Shown here piece after piece: positions 1-10,920 of a stretch of 64,000 bases of DNA. Made by a program: the position numbers and the translations under genes. The notes beneath the pieces are model-generated. The model saw nothing but the letters and a program-made list of their open reading frames with translations. It was not told the DNA's origin and made no database searches. The DNA is from Posidonia oceanica. Lineage: Eukaryota > Streptophyta > Magnoliopsida > Alismatales > Posidoniaceae. The stretch is taken from NCBI GenBank assembly GCA_037176725.1, contig JAZBRS010000044.1:8804001-8868000 (forward strand). Direction: 5' to 3'. The stretch's first letter is position 1. Each line of letters begins with the position of its first letter.

Positions 1-748
1 ATTGTGGATGCTTGACATCCTCTCGGCGCTGCTTGTTGTCCAAAGCCATGTTTTTGATTATACAAATTTTTATGTGTTTTGTGGATTTTACACATGTTTT
101 GGGCTTTGTGGGTTTTGTGATTTTTATGGTTTTTCTTTTAGAAAACATAAAGGAGGAAACCAGTAGAAGGGAAGACATGTTTTTGTGTAGTTTTTGACTT
201 TTTTATTTTTTTTTTGTTTGTTTTCCAGGATGTAGGAAATGATATGTGCATACAGAAAGTGACCGATATGTGCAAGAAGTGACAGATATGTGTAGGATGA
301 TAGGTTGATGATCCTACCGCCGGGCAGTTAGGGCTGCGAGCCCGATAAAGAGGATGGGATATACATGCAAGAGGGGATATGTGCATGTGAGGTGACAAAT
401 ATGTGCAAGATGGTAGCTTGACGAACCTACCGTCGGGTAGTTAGGGCTACCAGCCTGGTGAAGACGTTTTGATGGACGCCAACCGAGCAGTTAGGGCTGC
501 CAGCCTAGAGTGTGAAAAAGGGAAATAAATGTTTTTTTTTTTAAGTTTTTCAAGTGTTTTGTATTTTTTTATGGGTTTTCTGACAAATGAGAAAGCGCAA
601 AAACAAAACGACAAAACGAAAAGACAAAGCAAGAAATAAAAAGAGAGTATGAGGGATGTACCTATCAACAACCTTGGGAGGGAGGTGCTGGGCCCGCTCC
701 TACACCGCTGGTGCTACCTTGGCGTCTCTGGCCACGTGCTCCCCTACC
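1..748 (-). other. F internal region downstream of gag
   Basis: No open reading frame with a recognisable domain is present. The stretch is AT-rich with T/A runs and carries three copies of a short GGGCAGTTAGGGCTGC-type motif, also seen upstream of the repeat array of element J. Protease or polymerase sequence, expected next after gag in an autonomous element, is not visible before the window edge. Confidence 0.5.
321..506. repeat. Three dispersed copies of a 25-bp AGTTAGGGCT motif
   Basis: Copies lie at 321-344, 433-458 and 483-506, each reading close to CGGGCAGTTAGGGCTGC followed by AGCC. They are preceded by similar words (cctaccg, gatggacgcc). Related copies occur at 63932-63963 and 63984-64000 in element J, with GAGTAGTTAGGGGTACCAGC, so the motif belongs to this element family rather than to F alone. 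Confidence 0.6.
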
Positions 749-1990
749 CTAGCATGGCCATTCTGATTGACCCAAGGAAATAGGAGGCTCAGGATATGGG
801 ATAGCAAAGGGGGCTGGAACGAATTCGAAGAGGCTAGAGGGATCCATCAGGGGAGAGGTAAAGTCAGGAGTGCTACGATTGACTCCCGAGGACCTGGCAC
901 CCTCGAAGCTCGCAAATCTAAGTGAGGGATGGCCGGGTAGACCAAAGTACGCCGGCGCTAGCGGAGGTGTTGGGTCTGCCTCCTGCACGCCGACACGAAG
1001 AATCCCTCGGTTAACGAGGCGCTAGACGGCATCCCGCAAGGTGTGGCAATGACTAGTCGAGTGCCCCGGGACTCGGTGGAAACTGCAGAATAGATGAGCT
1101 CGATACCATGCTGAGAGTGGATCCGGCGGTGGACGAATCTTGGGCAGCGTCAAGAGGTGAACAACCTCGGGGAAAAAGGAACCAAGTGACTCACCCAAGG
1201 GAGTGAAGTTAGAAAGCCGACGTTGGGCACGCTTCCCTTCTAGCTGTGACTCCTGAGGAGTAGGGAGTGTAGGCGGCGCAAGGCGGCTAGGGGGCACGAC
1301 CGAAAAAGCTGCCAATGGTGCAAGGGCAGAGAGTGCAAGAGTGGATAACTGGCTTTGCATGGCCTGAGCTAGGGCTTACATTTCTTGAGCCAGCCGGGAG
1401 ATGGACCAGACCTGCTGAGCGAGGGCTGCCAGGGTGGTGGAGTTAAGGGCTGCAGGAAACACAAAGGACTCCAAGGCAGGCAAAGATGGGCCAGGTAGGG
1501 CCAACAAAGGTGGCAAACCAGGGGAACTTGAGGAGGTAAGGGTAGATGCCTCAGCACGAGGACCCAAGGCTGGACGCGAAGGGGACTAAGGTACATCTGA
1601 TAGTGGACGCGATGCCACAGCAGGGGAGAGAGGCGATACCCCAGCGTGGGATACCGCAGACGATCCCTGAGGCAAGGGAGCAGACTGGCCAAGCGGAAGG
1701 ATAACAGCTGTGGGCTCAGAAGGCATAATTGAAGGATAAAGAAGTTGGCCCACATAGAAGGGAGGCACCGGACAGCTCAATCCACCGATGCCGAGTGAAA
1801 ACAGGGACAGATCCTGTGCCTCAGCACGAGGTGCCACAGGCAGAGAGAAGGCAAGGGTAGCTGGACCAGGGAGCGCTCCTGGAGGAGGTGCCTGGAGAAA
1901 TGGGCAGATGCTGGCCAGGAGAAAAAGGGAGGACTGATCATCAACCCCGGCATCTACGGGAGGTGACGAGCCAGAGGATGGATCCCCCAT
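749..1990 (-). pseudogene. Decayed retrotransposon gag-like ORF of element F
   Basis: One continuous minus-strand frame of 414 codons from an ATG at 1990 to a TAG at 749, broken only by stops at 1586 (TAG), 1376 (TAA) and 1022 (TAG), with no frameshift. The N-terminal part is proline/serine/alanine-rich. The C-terminal part has CSFHRVPGHSTSHC followed by HTLRDAV, which fits the short C-x2-H-x4-GH-x4-C cluster typical of plant Ty3/gypsy gag proteins (established family feature), and the sequence after the stop at 1022 continues it with RLVNRGIL. The same frame is open further upstream to 2119, but the methionine at 1990 begins a typical acidic/serine-rich gag start. No function is expected now. 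Confidence 0.7.
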
Positions 1991-2149
1991 GATAATGGAG
2001 ATGATCCGGACAGGTGAGACAAGGAGCAAGACAGTCAGAAACTGTATGCAAGGATAGGGAGCAGGTGCGACCCAAAGACGTGCAATTGGGCGTGGCTCGA
2101 GACCTAGAAAAACAAGCAAAATAGTTAGGTAGCTGCAAAGTTGTTAAGT

Positions 2150-3440
2150 TGTGGCATGAATAGCACACATGCAAATGAATGCCCTAAAATGCACTCTCTC
2201 ACCATGCATGTCCTGAGTAGGTGGCCTACTCAGACCCACTCATGGGTATGGGATTTATTGACTCTAGGTCAGAAAAAGTAGGTCCTCGTTCTAAATCTTG
2301 ACCAAAACTCAGGCAGTGAACGGGTGGTGCGTTTGGAGCCTCGACTCGGCCAAAGCACGGGCTGTACCCTCGACTAACACCGACATGACCCCTGACAAGG
2401 GGGGACAGACTGACCAACTTGCGTCGTGCCAAAGTGACAGGACAAGAGGCAGGGACTGTCCTTCTCTGATTAAGTAGGCAGACTCAGAGGAGAAAATGCA
2501 TGCTTTCTAGTATGATCAAACATGTGATATGCTTTAGAGTTTTTTACTTGCGTTTTATTAACTAAGGGGAAAATTGCAAGTTTAGCTCTAGTTGTGCCTA
2601 AATGTTGAATGTTGGCTTTATTGTTGCTTTTAAATTAAGCCAAAGGGGAGCAAACAAGTTTCTAATATCCTAAACATGGCAAAAGCATGAAGGGGAAAGA
2701 AACAGGAAGTCATGGCATACAGACAATCACATGGCATATAGTCAAAGCAAAACCAACACAACAATGCAAAGGTTAAAAGCCCGAAGTAAATGCGAAAGCT
2801 TAAATGGTGGTATGCATGCACCCATGTGAATGGTATGCTTTATAGCATGCTCTCTCTCACCAATCTAGTGTGTCCTAGTAAGTTGTCTACTTCAGACTCC
2901 CACAAATGTACAGGTCACCGACTCGGTCAGAAAGTAAGGCCCCCGTGTAGACCCTGGCCAGAGCTCAGGTATAACGGGTGGCGCGTTAGTGGCCTTGACT
3001 CTACCGAAGCATGGGCTGTACCCTCTAGTAGCACCGACACGACCCCTGACAAGAGGGGACAGACCGATCAACTCGCCCTGTGCCAAAGCAGCTGAACGAG
3101 AGACCGGGACTGTCTTTCTCAGACTGATAGGTGGACTCAGATGAGAAGATGCATGCCCTATATGATGATTCATGCAAAATGATTAGAGTTTTTTATCTTG
3201 CATGTTTTATTAACCCAAAGGGGGTGAAAGTGTGTTGATGTCTCTAGTTGCTCTTAGATTCGACTTTTACTTGCTGTTTTAAATTGCCAAGGGGGGAAGC
3301 AACCAGTCTCTAGTTGTCCTTAGGCCTAATGCAAAAAGGGGAAGAAAATCACCCAAACATGGCAAGCAAGCAACATACATCATTACAAAAGGCATGCGCA
3401 TGGTATGTGCTGGTGTAGTGGACAAGACAGTGAAAAGAAA
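2150..3440. repeat. Direct duplication of about 655 bp in the F leader
   Basis: Two diverged copies, about 2150-2800 and 2805-3440, share many words in the same order and at the same offset of about 655 bp: ctctctcacc, gggctgtaccctc, cgacacgacccctgacaag (or catgac), a ctgtc-ttctc block, tagagttttttA and taaattaagcca/aaattgccaa. They lie between the PBS and gag of F. Short catgcatgg words around 3390-3540 form a smaller, irregular repeat at the end. Confidence 0.75.
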
Positions 3441-3673
3441 ACACTTATCATATCAAAAGGCATGTATGCATGGCATGTGCATGTGTGGTGGCATAGCAAC
3501 TGGGTAGAACAAAGCATTTATCACTCAAAAGGCATGTATAAAGCATAAACAAAGCAAACAAGAATAATGTAAGCATGAAGCAAATAAACATGCACAAAGC
3601 AGGCAATAAAGCAAAGTAGCAGGCATAAGGCAAGCACAAGCGAAAAGCCAAAAATGAAAGCCGAAGTCTAACA

Positions 3674-3691
3674 TCCCTAGCAGAGTTGCCA
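3674..3691 (-). other. Primer binding site of element F
   Basis: On the minus strand the 18 bases read TGGCAACTCTGCTAGGGA, starting three bases after the LTR end. This matches the TGGCGACTCTGCTGGGGA type found in Tat/Ogre elements (attributed there to tRNA-Arg), with two G-to-A differences. It fixes both the element orientation and the inner end of the 5' LTR. Confidence 0.75.
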
Positions 3692-3809
3692 CTTTGTGAA
3701 TGCCCGATCCCGCGGATTCAGACCGGAGGGGGTCCAAAAGGGAGAGGCCTTCACGGATAGCGACCCAAAGAAGGAAAGCAAAAGATAAGACAAAACAAAG
3801 TCACCACCT

Positions 3810-3960
3810 AGTCTATTATCGAGAAGGTGAGGAAAACCGAGGAAAGCATAGAAAACATGCAGATGAATGCAATGCTATGCAAAGAATGGGTAAGGACTCT
3901 TGTTACATGCGGGGAAGGTGTTAGGCACCCCTGACACGCCTAAGGAATCGGTCTTTCTTG
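3810..3960 (-). promoter_or_regulatory. Conserved block near the 3' end of the F LTR
   Basis: On the minus strand this contains AAAGACCGATTCCTTAGGCG, GGGGTGCCTAACACCTTCCCCGC, a GAGTCCTTACCC word, and farther on AATAGACTAGGTGGTGACTT. The same words in the same order occur in G (10429-10665), H (31748-31955) and J (59045-59245). Their conservation between otherwise diverged LTRs suggests a function in the R/U5 part, for example RNA start or 3' processing; that role is inferred. Confidence 0.6.
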
Positions 3961-5054
3961 GCTAAACGCTCGCATTTGCAGGAATTTCGGCAATGATTGC
4001 CTTTAACTGTACGCCCAAGCGGCGATGGATGCTATGCCATGCTATGTATGCTTTAATGCTTGAATGCCATGCATGGGAAATTAAATGTGCAGCCTATGTG
4101 CTCAACAGCGCTGCTTGTATTCCGAACCAGGCGAACCCTGGTTCGTGAGAACTCCAGGCAGTAAGCATCACTGTCCTAATGCAAATGCAGGCGATAAAAC
4201 AAAACGCCGATAAAACCACGCAATGCAAGTACGACATGCAAAGGGGAAAGGAAACAAGGCAGAAAACCAAGTAAAACCACATGATGCCATCGTAAAATAA
4301 GCAAAAGGGAGAGAAGACGGATTCGATAAATCAAGTAAAAACCACACGATGCAAGCATATGCAAAGGGGAAAGAAAACCGACGTGGAAAACCACGGGAAA
4401 GCAGGCGATGTAAGGCGCAAAATCGAAAACATGGGTCTGGCAGTATGCACAAGTGTCAAAGCATGTGTCGGAGGCAAATAAATGTGGAAAGCGGCAAGCG
4501 AAATGAAATCGGCGTTTTAAAACGATGTTCAGCCAACTGTAAGTATTGGATGCAGCTATGACCTACGTCCAATGTTGGACGCAGGGTCATACAGTGTCCA
4601 ACACAGACAGATGGAAAACAGCAGAAAAGCATGCAATCTAGAAAGCCATGCATTCTAGATGTATGAATGCGATGCAAATGCAATGAAGTAGTAGATGGCA
4701 TGTATATCAGGCAAAGCAATCAAGGTACATAGCTAGAGGAAATATTTAATGGCATGGCAAGCATGGAACCTGATTTACTCTCTGCAAGGTGTTGGACGCT
4801 AGAGTACACAGTACACTGAAGCACTCTTCGTCCAACAAGGTACAGACAGAAGCATGGAGAAAGGCATACAAACTGATAGAAGAATCATAGAGGCATGCAT
4901 CTAAGTTGCTGTAAACAGGTGTAGGCTAAGCATGCACACATGAGTGTTGACACCCCACTTTTGACCCCTATTAAGTGGCTCTCTCCCTCTCTCTGGTGGA
5001 ACAACCTAAGAAACCCCACTCCACAAAAAAACTAGAAAAATTAAAAACTTTCAA

Positions 5055-5215
5055 AACCTAAACCTAAACCCTAGAAGAATCCTAGGTCAAACCCTAAACC
5101 AAACCCTAAATCAAACCCTAAACCCTAATCCTTCTTGAAAACCCTTCAAAATCCCATTTAAAACCTTAGAAAATCCTAGGTTAAACCCTAGGTCCGACCC
5201 TAGAAAACCCTAGGT
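5055..5215 (+). repeat. Degenerate CCCTAAA-rich stretch in LTR G
   Basis: Repeated words aaaccctaaaccaaaccctaa and cctaggtcaaaccctag resemble the plant telomere unit CCCTAAA but never form a regular array. It lies inside an LTR and is followed by a pyrimidine-rich block with three copies of a CTCCTCATTATCCTTTTC unit at about 5260-5330. Confidence 0.6.
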
Positions 5216-5634
5216 CACACCCACAAAACCCCTCCAAATCCAAGCCATTATCCTTCTTCCTCTCCTCATTATCCTTTTCTCTCTCCTCATTATCCTTTTC
5301 CTCTCTCCTCGTTATCCTTTTCTTTTTCTCCTTCTTTCCTTGCTCTCCAATGGGCCCAACTCACTCTTGCTCCTCCTCACTTCTTCCCCTTCCTTCCTTC
5401 TATTTTATTTCTATTTTTATTTTATTTTATTCCATTTATTTTGATTTTTTAATTTCTCCTTTCCCTTTCTTTCCTTCTTTCCTTCTTTCTTTCTTCCCTA
5501 TCATCCCATTTCTTTTTCTCCAAAATCCTAAACCCTAAAAACAACTCTAGAAATCCTTAGAAAAATTCTTCACAAACCCTAGAAAATCATTCAAGATAAA
5601 AACCCTAAGAAAAACCAAACACTTAAAAGACAAT

Positions 5635-5990
5635 TCAAAACTTAAATCTAAATAAAAACAAATCAAAACAACTTAAAATCAATCAAAAACAATTTAAAAA
5701 CTTAAATCTAATTAAAAATAAATCAAAACAACTTAAAATCAATCAGAAAAACAATTTAAAAACTTAAATCTAAAACAAATCAAAACAACTCAAAATCAAC
5801 TAAAAACAATTTAAAAACTTAAAAAACAAATTATAACAAACTAAAAGACCTAAAACAATTAAAAAACGAATTTCAAAACAATTAAAAACAAATTTCAAAA
5901 CTTGAAACAAATTAAAAACAAACTTCAAAACCTTAAAACAATTAAAACAAATCTAAAAAACCATTCAAATCTCAATTAAAACAATTAAAA
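5635..5990 (+). repeat. A-rich tandem repeat of about 65 bp in LTR G
   Basis: Units carry AAAAACTTAAATCTAA, CAAATCAAAACAACTTAAAA and TCAATCAAAAACAATTTA in order; three clear copies are followed by shorter, more diverged ones. The stretch is nearly free of G. It is followed at about 6040-6250 by a nearly pure pyrimidine stretch on this strand. Confidence 0.65.
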
Positions 5991-6249
5991 ATTTAAAAAC
6001 AAGCTTTTTATAAAAATCAAAACACCTCAAATACTCCTCTTCCTTTTTCCCTTTTTCTCTTTTTCTTTTCTCTCTTTTTCCTCTTCCTTTTCTCCTCTTT
6101 TCTCCTCCCTCTCTCTTTTCTTTTCTTTTTCTTTTCTTCTTCCTCCTCAACCCGGCCCACCTGCTTTCTCCCCATTTCTTTCCTTCTTTTTTCCTATCTC
6201 CTCAGCCCAACCCACCTTCCTCTCCTCCTTCCTCATTTCTTCTCCCTTT

Positions 6250-8100
6250 TTTTCCCTCCAACACCTGCAGCACACCTGACACCCATTTCAGCAACACCTT
6301 CAGGCCTTCACCACCCACACTTCGCAGCCTCCTTCCCGGCCTTCTCACCCTTTCTTCTTCCTCAACCTCAGCCCACCAATCTGGCCAGCCCACGACCCAG
6401 GCCTTCTCCCTTCTCCTCTTTCCCTCCTCCTTCAAAATTCACCACATGCAAGCCTCTACACACACATGCACTCACAGCACAGCTGCCCTCCTCCACACTC
6501 CACCTCCAGCCCACTTACTAGCCGCCCATCGCAACACTCCACCTTCTGGCGCTGCAGCCTCACAGCCCATGCCCCTCGCCGGCCTCCTCCTCTCACTGCC
6601 ATGACCTGCACCCACTGCCTTTGCTGCCAATCCCCTGCCAATTGGCCAGACCAGCCACGCCTCTTGCCAGCTCCAATCGAGTGCACCCAATTGAACAAAA
6701 CTGCTCCTTCTTCTTCCTCCTGACACCACCTCATTTGTGTGCCTGAGAGAGAGACCGGAGAGAACCCAAAACTAGAGCTTCCTCCCCTTCTGCAAACTTG
6801 CAACTCCCCAGCACACACAGACCTCCACAGCACCCAGAACACCTCCAAACTGCACCACTACACTCCCCGAACAACCACCTTCACAGCCTAATCTTCAGCC
6901 CACCGCGAAACGCCCCATAGATCCACCCGTTCACCACAAACACCTTCACCACCAACTGCCTAGAAATCAACTCCAAAACCCACAGACCACCTGAGCCTCC
7001 AGAACCCCGTTCCAACCCTTCCACCTTCTTCAGCAGACCTCCACAAGCCCAGACCACTACTCAGAGAGGATCGGAGAGCCACCGGCCAGCCCGAGCCCAC
7101 ATACATAGTCAGACCACCCAAAAAATTCCAGATTCTGCCTCCTTCCCCGAAGCTTGCATCCGAGCACTCAGGAAGCATCCCCACGGTGCCAGGAACGTCC
7201 TCCGATAGCCGCCAAACTCCGTCGACCACCACAGCAGTGCCATCGACCACTGCTGCTCTATCAGTGCCAAACCGACGTCGTTGGCACTCTCCGGCACTCT
7301 CCGAAGGTAAACAACCGCATATCCTTGTTCAGCATGTCTTGCTCCTGCTTCCTAGGTAATTAGAATTTAAATTAGAGCCCTAGTCTAGTTTTCCCGCGCC
7401 GCCGTGGGGTCGTCTTCCTCGACGAGCCCCTGCGCTTCTGGCGGCCTGTCCAGCGCTCTCCGGGTTGCCCCATCGCTCTAGGCTCTGCTCCGAGGTTCAC
7501 CAGTACACCAGCATGCCCCCTCCGGCCTCTGCGACCTGTCCTCAGCCTTCCTCCACTCGCGCGACATCTGCAGCACGCTGGAGCCACTGCAGGAGCCATC
7601 GCTAGGTCGTCCCGCTGCCCCGCTGCACCAGAGCTTCTCGAACTTCGTCCAGAGCATCGCTAGGGCCTTGGGAAGCTGGTTCAATGCAGTTTGGCCCTCG
7701 CCACTGCCTCCAGACCTCCTCCCGTCCTCCATCGTCTCTGCACGTCACCTCCAGACTGTCCAGACATCTCCAGCGGCCTCCGACCTCTAGATCTGCTCGT
7801 ACAGCATCGCCCGACCGCCACGAAGCTAACCCAGCATTCTCTGCGCCGTTCTGCAGCCTCCGGTGGCCACCCCACCTCGACTCTTCACTGCAAAAGGTCA
7901 TCGACATCGCCAGCATGCACTAGCTGCCCTCCGACGCCGCTGACACTGCCGAACACTCCGTCTGCACTGGCTCTCGCCTCCGGGACCCCCAGCACCGCCA
8001 TGCGCTCGTCGTCGCCACCGCTGCTGCTTCTTCCTCCGCCGGCACTGTTCCTGTGCTACGCGGGGGAGATGACACTATGCATTTATTTTTTTTGTTTTAA
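6250..8100 (+). other. GC-rich middle of LTR G without a gene
   Basis: Both strands show overlapping open frames of 60-140 codons rich in Pro, Ser, Arg and Cys, the usual effect of high GC content and few stops. None has a known domain, a plausible start context or a homologue elsewhere in the window. I annotate it as LTR sequence only. Confidence 0.6.
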
Positions 8101-8269
8101 AAGTTGAATAAGGTTTCAGTGCATGCATTGCTTTTATTTTCTTTAAGTTTTAAATATTTGCAAGTAGGTCCGCCCGCAGTAAGCATTTCTTTTTTATTTC
8201 TCGTGGTCAGGTCTGTTAGTTTTCTTTAATTGCTTTCAGGTCCTGATTTTGAATCAAATTATTTAATTT

Positions 8270-9460
8270 TATTTTGTTAGCTTATTGCATTGCAGTTAAA
8301 TGTCTGAGTTTTGGTTTATTGCATGCAAGTCCTTCATTTGAATATTTAAATGCATCTGAATGTTTAGTTTAATGCATGCATTGCAGTTTAGCCCTCATAT
8401 TTGTTTAAATTGCATCTCAGTCCACTGTTGGTTTGCATTTCATTTAATGTTGCATTTTAACTATACTACATTGCATTAAAAGTCAGCATTTTTGCCTATT
8501 TGCATCTGGGTCCACCTGCATGGTTTCAAAATCATTTAAATGCCTTTTAAAAACTATATTGCATTGAAATAAAATGCCACATGTTTCCAAATTTGCATTC
8601 CAGTCCTTTGCATGGTTATAAAATCATTTAATCTACATGTTTACCTTATTACATTGCACAAAATTGCCTCTGTTAGTTTTTTATTGCATTTTAGTCCTCT
8701 GCTAGTTTCAAAAGTCATTTAAAATCACATTTTACCATACTGCATTGCATCTAAAAAATCTCAGTTTGTTTTATTTGCATTTTAGTCCTCTGCCAGTTGA
8801 TAAAATCATTTAAATCACATGTTTACCTTATTGCATTGCATTAAAAAACTCAAAAAATCATTTAATTGCATCTAGGTCCTTTATTCAATCAGTTTTCATT
8901 TAAAGCATGTTTAAAACCATATAACATTGCAGAAAACCCCTAAAAATGTAATAATTGCATTTAGGTCCACTTGTTGTGAGTTAGTAGTCTGTTTTTGCAC
9001 TTTTAATTTGTAAAAAAACCCAAAAAATGTAATAATTGCATTTAAGTCCATTTATTGTTAATCAATCATTTAAATCATGTTTTAAACCTTATTGTATTGC
9101 AGAAAAGTCCTGAAAAACTTAATAATTGTATATCAGTCCAGTTTGCATGAAATCAACCATTTAAATTATGTTTCAAACTATATTGTATTGTAGAAAATAC
9201 CAATAACATGTTTTTATGGCATCTTAATCCTCTATGCTTGCAGATGCCATGTTTAGTTGCATGTTAAACCTCATTGCATTGTTTTAAGGTCCCATTGTTT
9301 TCTGAAATTGCATATTGGACCCAGTTTTCAACTTTGCAAGTCTGCATGCTTTCCTTGCATTGCATTTAGGTCCTTTAAGTTTTTAAAATTGCATTTAGGT
9401 CCTTTTCTTGCATTTTCGCATGCATAACTCCTGTTTAGCCTTGCATTCACCCATGCATGG
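8270..9460 (+). repeat. Degenerate tandem repeat of about 90-110 bp in LTR G
   Basis: The word TTGCATTTAGGTCC (variants GCATTTTAGTCCTC, GCATCTAGGTCC) recurs about every 100 bases, followed by CATTTAAATCACATGTTTACC and TTGCATTGCA words. At least ten copies can be recognised. The repeat is strongly diverged, so it is old compared with the arrays of H and J. Confidence 0.65.
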
Positions 9461-9889
9461 TTTCTTTATCATCTTTTGCATGCATTAGCCCTGTTTCACA
9501 CATAGTTAGGCACATTTTGCACATAGGACCTTGTAGTTTTCCCAAATTGCACTTAGGTCCATGCATTGCATTTTTGCATGCATTTGCATTCCCATGTCAT
9601 CTATCATTGCATCCTTGCATGCATTCAAGCATTTTTATCACTTTTGCATGCATATGTCCTGCATTGCACACCCTTAGGGACTATTTGCACTTAGGCCCTT
9701 ACCTTTTCTGGCCCTTGAGCCTCCTGACTTGAAACCTGAATAACTTTAGATCGGACTGTTGGATTTCCACTATCTAATTGTCCAGGTCTTCCTGGTTGAA
9801 TGATCTTTCATTTAAACCAAAGTCATCTCAAATCAGGCCTCAGATTCTCAAGATAAGTCCATCTGAATCACAACACATCATTCATTTGC

Positions 9890-10130
9890 ATTGCATGCAT
9901 CGTTTTGTGTGCCAGCATCTATTTTGCCTGTTTTTGCACCGTTTTGCTTGCCAGCATCTGTTTTTGCTCGTTTTCACACCGTTTTGCATACCTGCTATCG
10001 CTTTTGCATTGTTTTGCATGCCAGCATCTGTTTTCGTCTGTTTTTGCACCATTTTGCGTGCCCACTCCCGTTTTCGCTTGTTTTGCACCGTTTTGTGTGC
10101 TGACTCTTGTTTTCCCTTGCATGTTGCTTG
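9890..10130 (+). repeat. Short tandem repeat of TTTTGCACCGTTTTGC units
   Basis: Four to five units of about 55 bp built from TTTTTGCACCGTTTTGCTTG, CCAGCATCTG and TTTTCGCTTG variants. The unit creates open frames rich in Cys, Phe and Leu on the plus strand and Gln/Lys/Asn on the minus strand, which are by-products of the repeat. Confidence 0.65.
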
Positions 10131-10428
10131 CATGTGTACGGTTTTGCCACCGTTTTATTTTAATCGCTTGCATTTGCATTAGGGCAGTGATGCTTACTGC
10201 CTGGAGTTCTCACAAGCCAGGGTTCGCCTGCTTTGGAACACAGACAGCGCTGCTGAGCACATAGGTTGCACGTTTACTTTCCTTGTGCACTACATCATTT
10301 AGAACACACATTTGAGCATGTAATCACAGCATATCTAGCATTTAAGTATCCAAGCACCTCATTTAGCAGACATTCATGGCACTTAGGCATTCAAAGTATG
10401 CATTTCCCCTCAAAAGCGAGCGTAAGCC

Positions 10429-10665
10429 TAGAAAGACCGCTCCTTGGGCGTGTTGGGGGTGCCTAACACCTTCCCCGCGCGTAATAGGAGTCCTTACCCT
10501 TTCTCTGGCCCATAATGACCCTTTTGCCCTCGTCCTTGGCATGAGACATCTTCTTTGCATAGCATTTGCATTGCATTGCATCTCCTTGTGTGGTTTTGCA
10601 TGCTTTTCATGCATTTCCCCGGTTTTCCTTATCTCCCGATTTAATAGACATGGTGGTGACTCCCA
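10429..10665 (+). promoter_or_regulatory. Conserved block near the 3' end of LTR G
   Basis: Contains AGAAAGACCGCTCCTTGGGC, GGGGGTGCCTAACACCTTCC, the word AATAGGAGTCCTTACCC and, 140 bases on, AATAGACATGGTGGTGACTC. Matches the blocks of F, H and J in order and spacing. It supports the identity of G as a family 2 LTR in plus orientation. Confidence 0.65.
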
Positions 10666-10920
10666 TTTATCTTTCCTTTCTTTTTTCCCTTTGGCTTTTC
10701 GCCCCTGTTGTTTTGGTGTTTTGAGTCAAGTTTCCTCCTCGGATCACTCGCTAATAGTGAACCTGATTTCCGATCGGTGCACGCGGGCTCTGGCAGCGAC
10801 CACAGACGATCGCGAGACGTAGGATCGCTATAATGGGTCAAGTAAAAATCCAAAGAGGAAAGCATCTGCAAAGCATACATGGAAAAGACACAACCAGATT
10901 GTAGGATGCAAGCACCACCT

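Larger units (their letters stand above)
4945..10795 (+). mobile_element. Element G: nested family 2 LTR, probably a lone LTR
   Basis: Starts TGTTGACACCCCACTTTTG at 4945 and contains the conserved LTR block at 10429-10665 near its far end. The closing sequence GGTGCACGCGGGCTCTGGCA at 10776-10795 matches the end of the H LTR (GGTGCACGCGAGCTTTGGCA), which sets the proposed right boundary. No target duplication was found (left flank atgag, right flank gcgac), so the right end may be 50 bp or so further on, or the copy may be truncated. No gag or pol domain lies within. At about 5.85 kb it would be twice the length of the H LTR, within the range known for Ogre-type LTRs. Confidence 0.6.

Noticed and set aside
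5055..5215. Interstitial telomere array
   Set aside because: CCCTAAA words are irregular and interspersed with CCTAGGTC words, inside an LTR; not a run of telomere units.
6202..8107. Many 60-140-codon ORFs on both strands
   Set aside because: Overlapping frames on both strands of a GC-rich LTR block with no domain, consistent with low stop frequency rather than coding.
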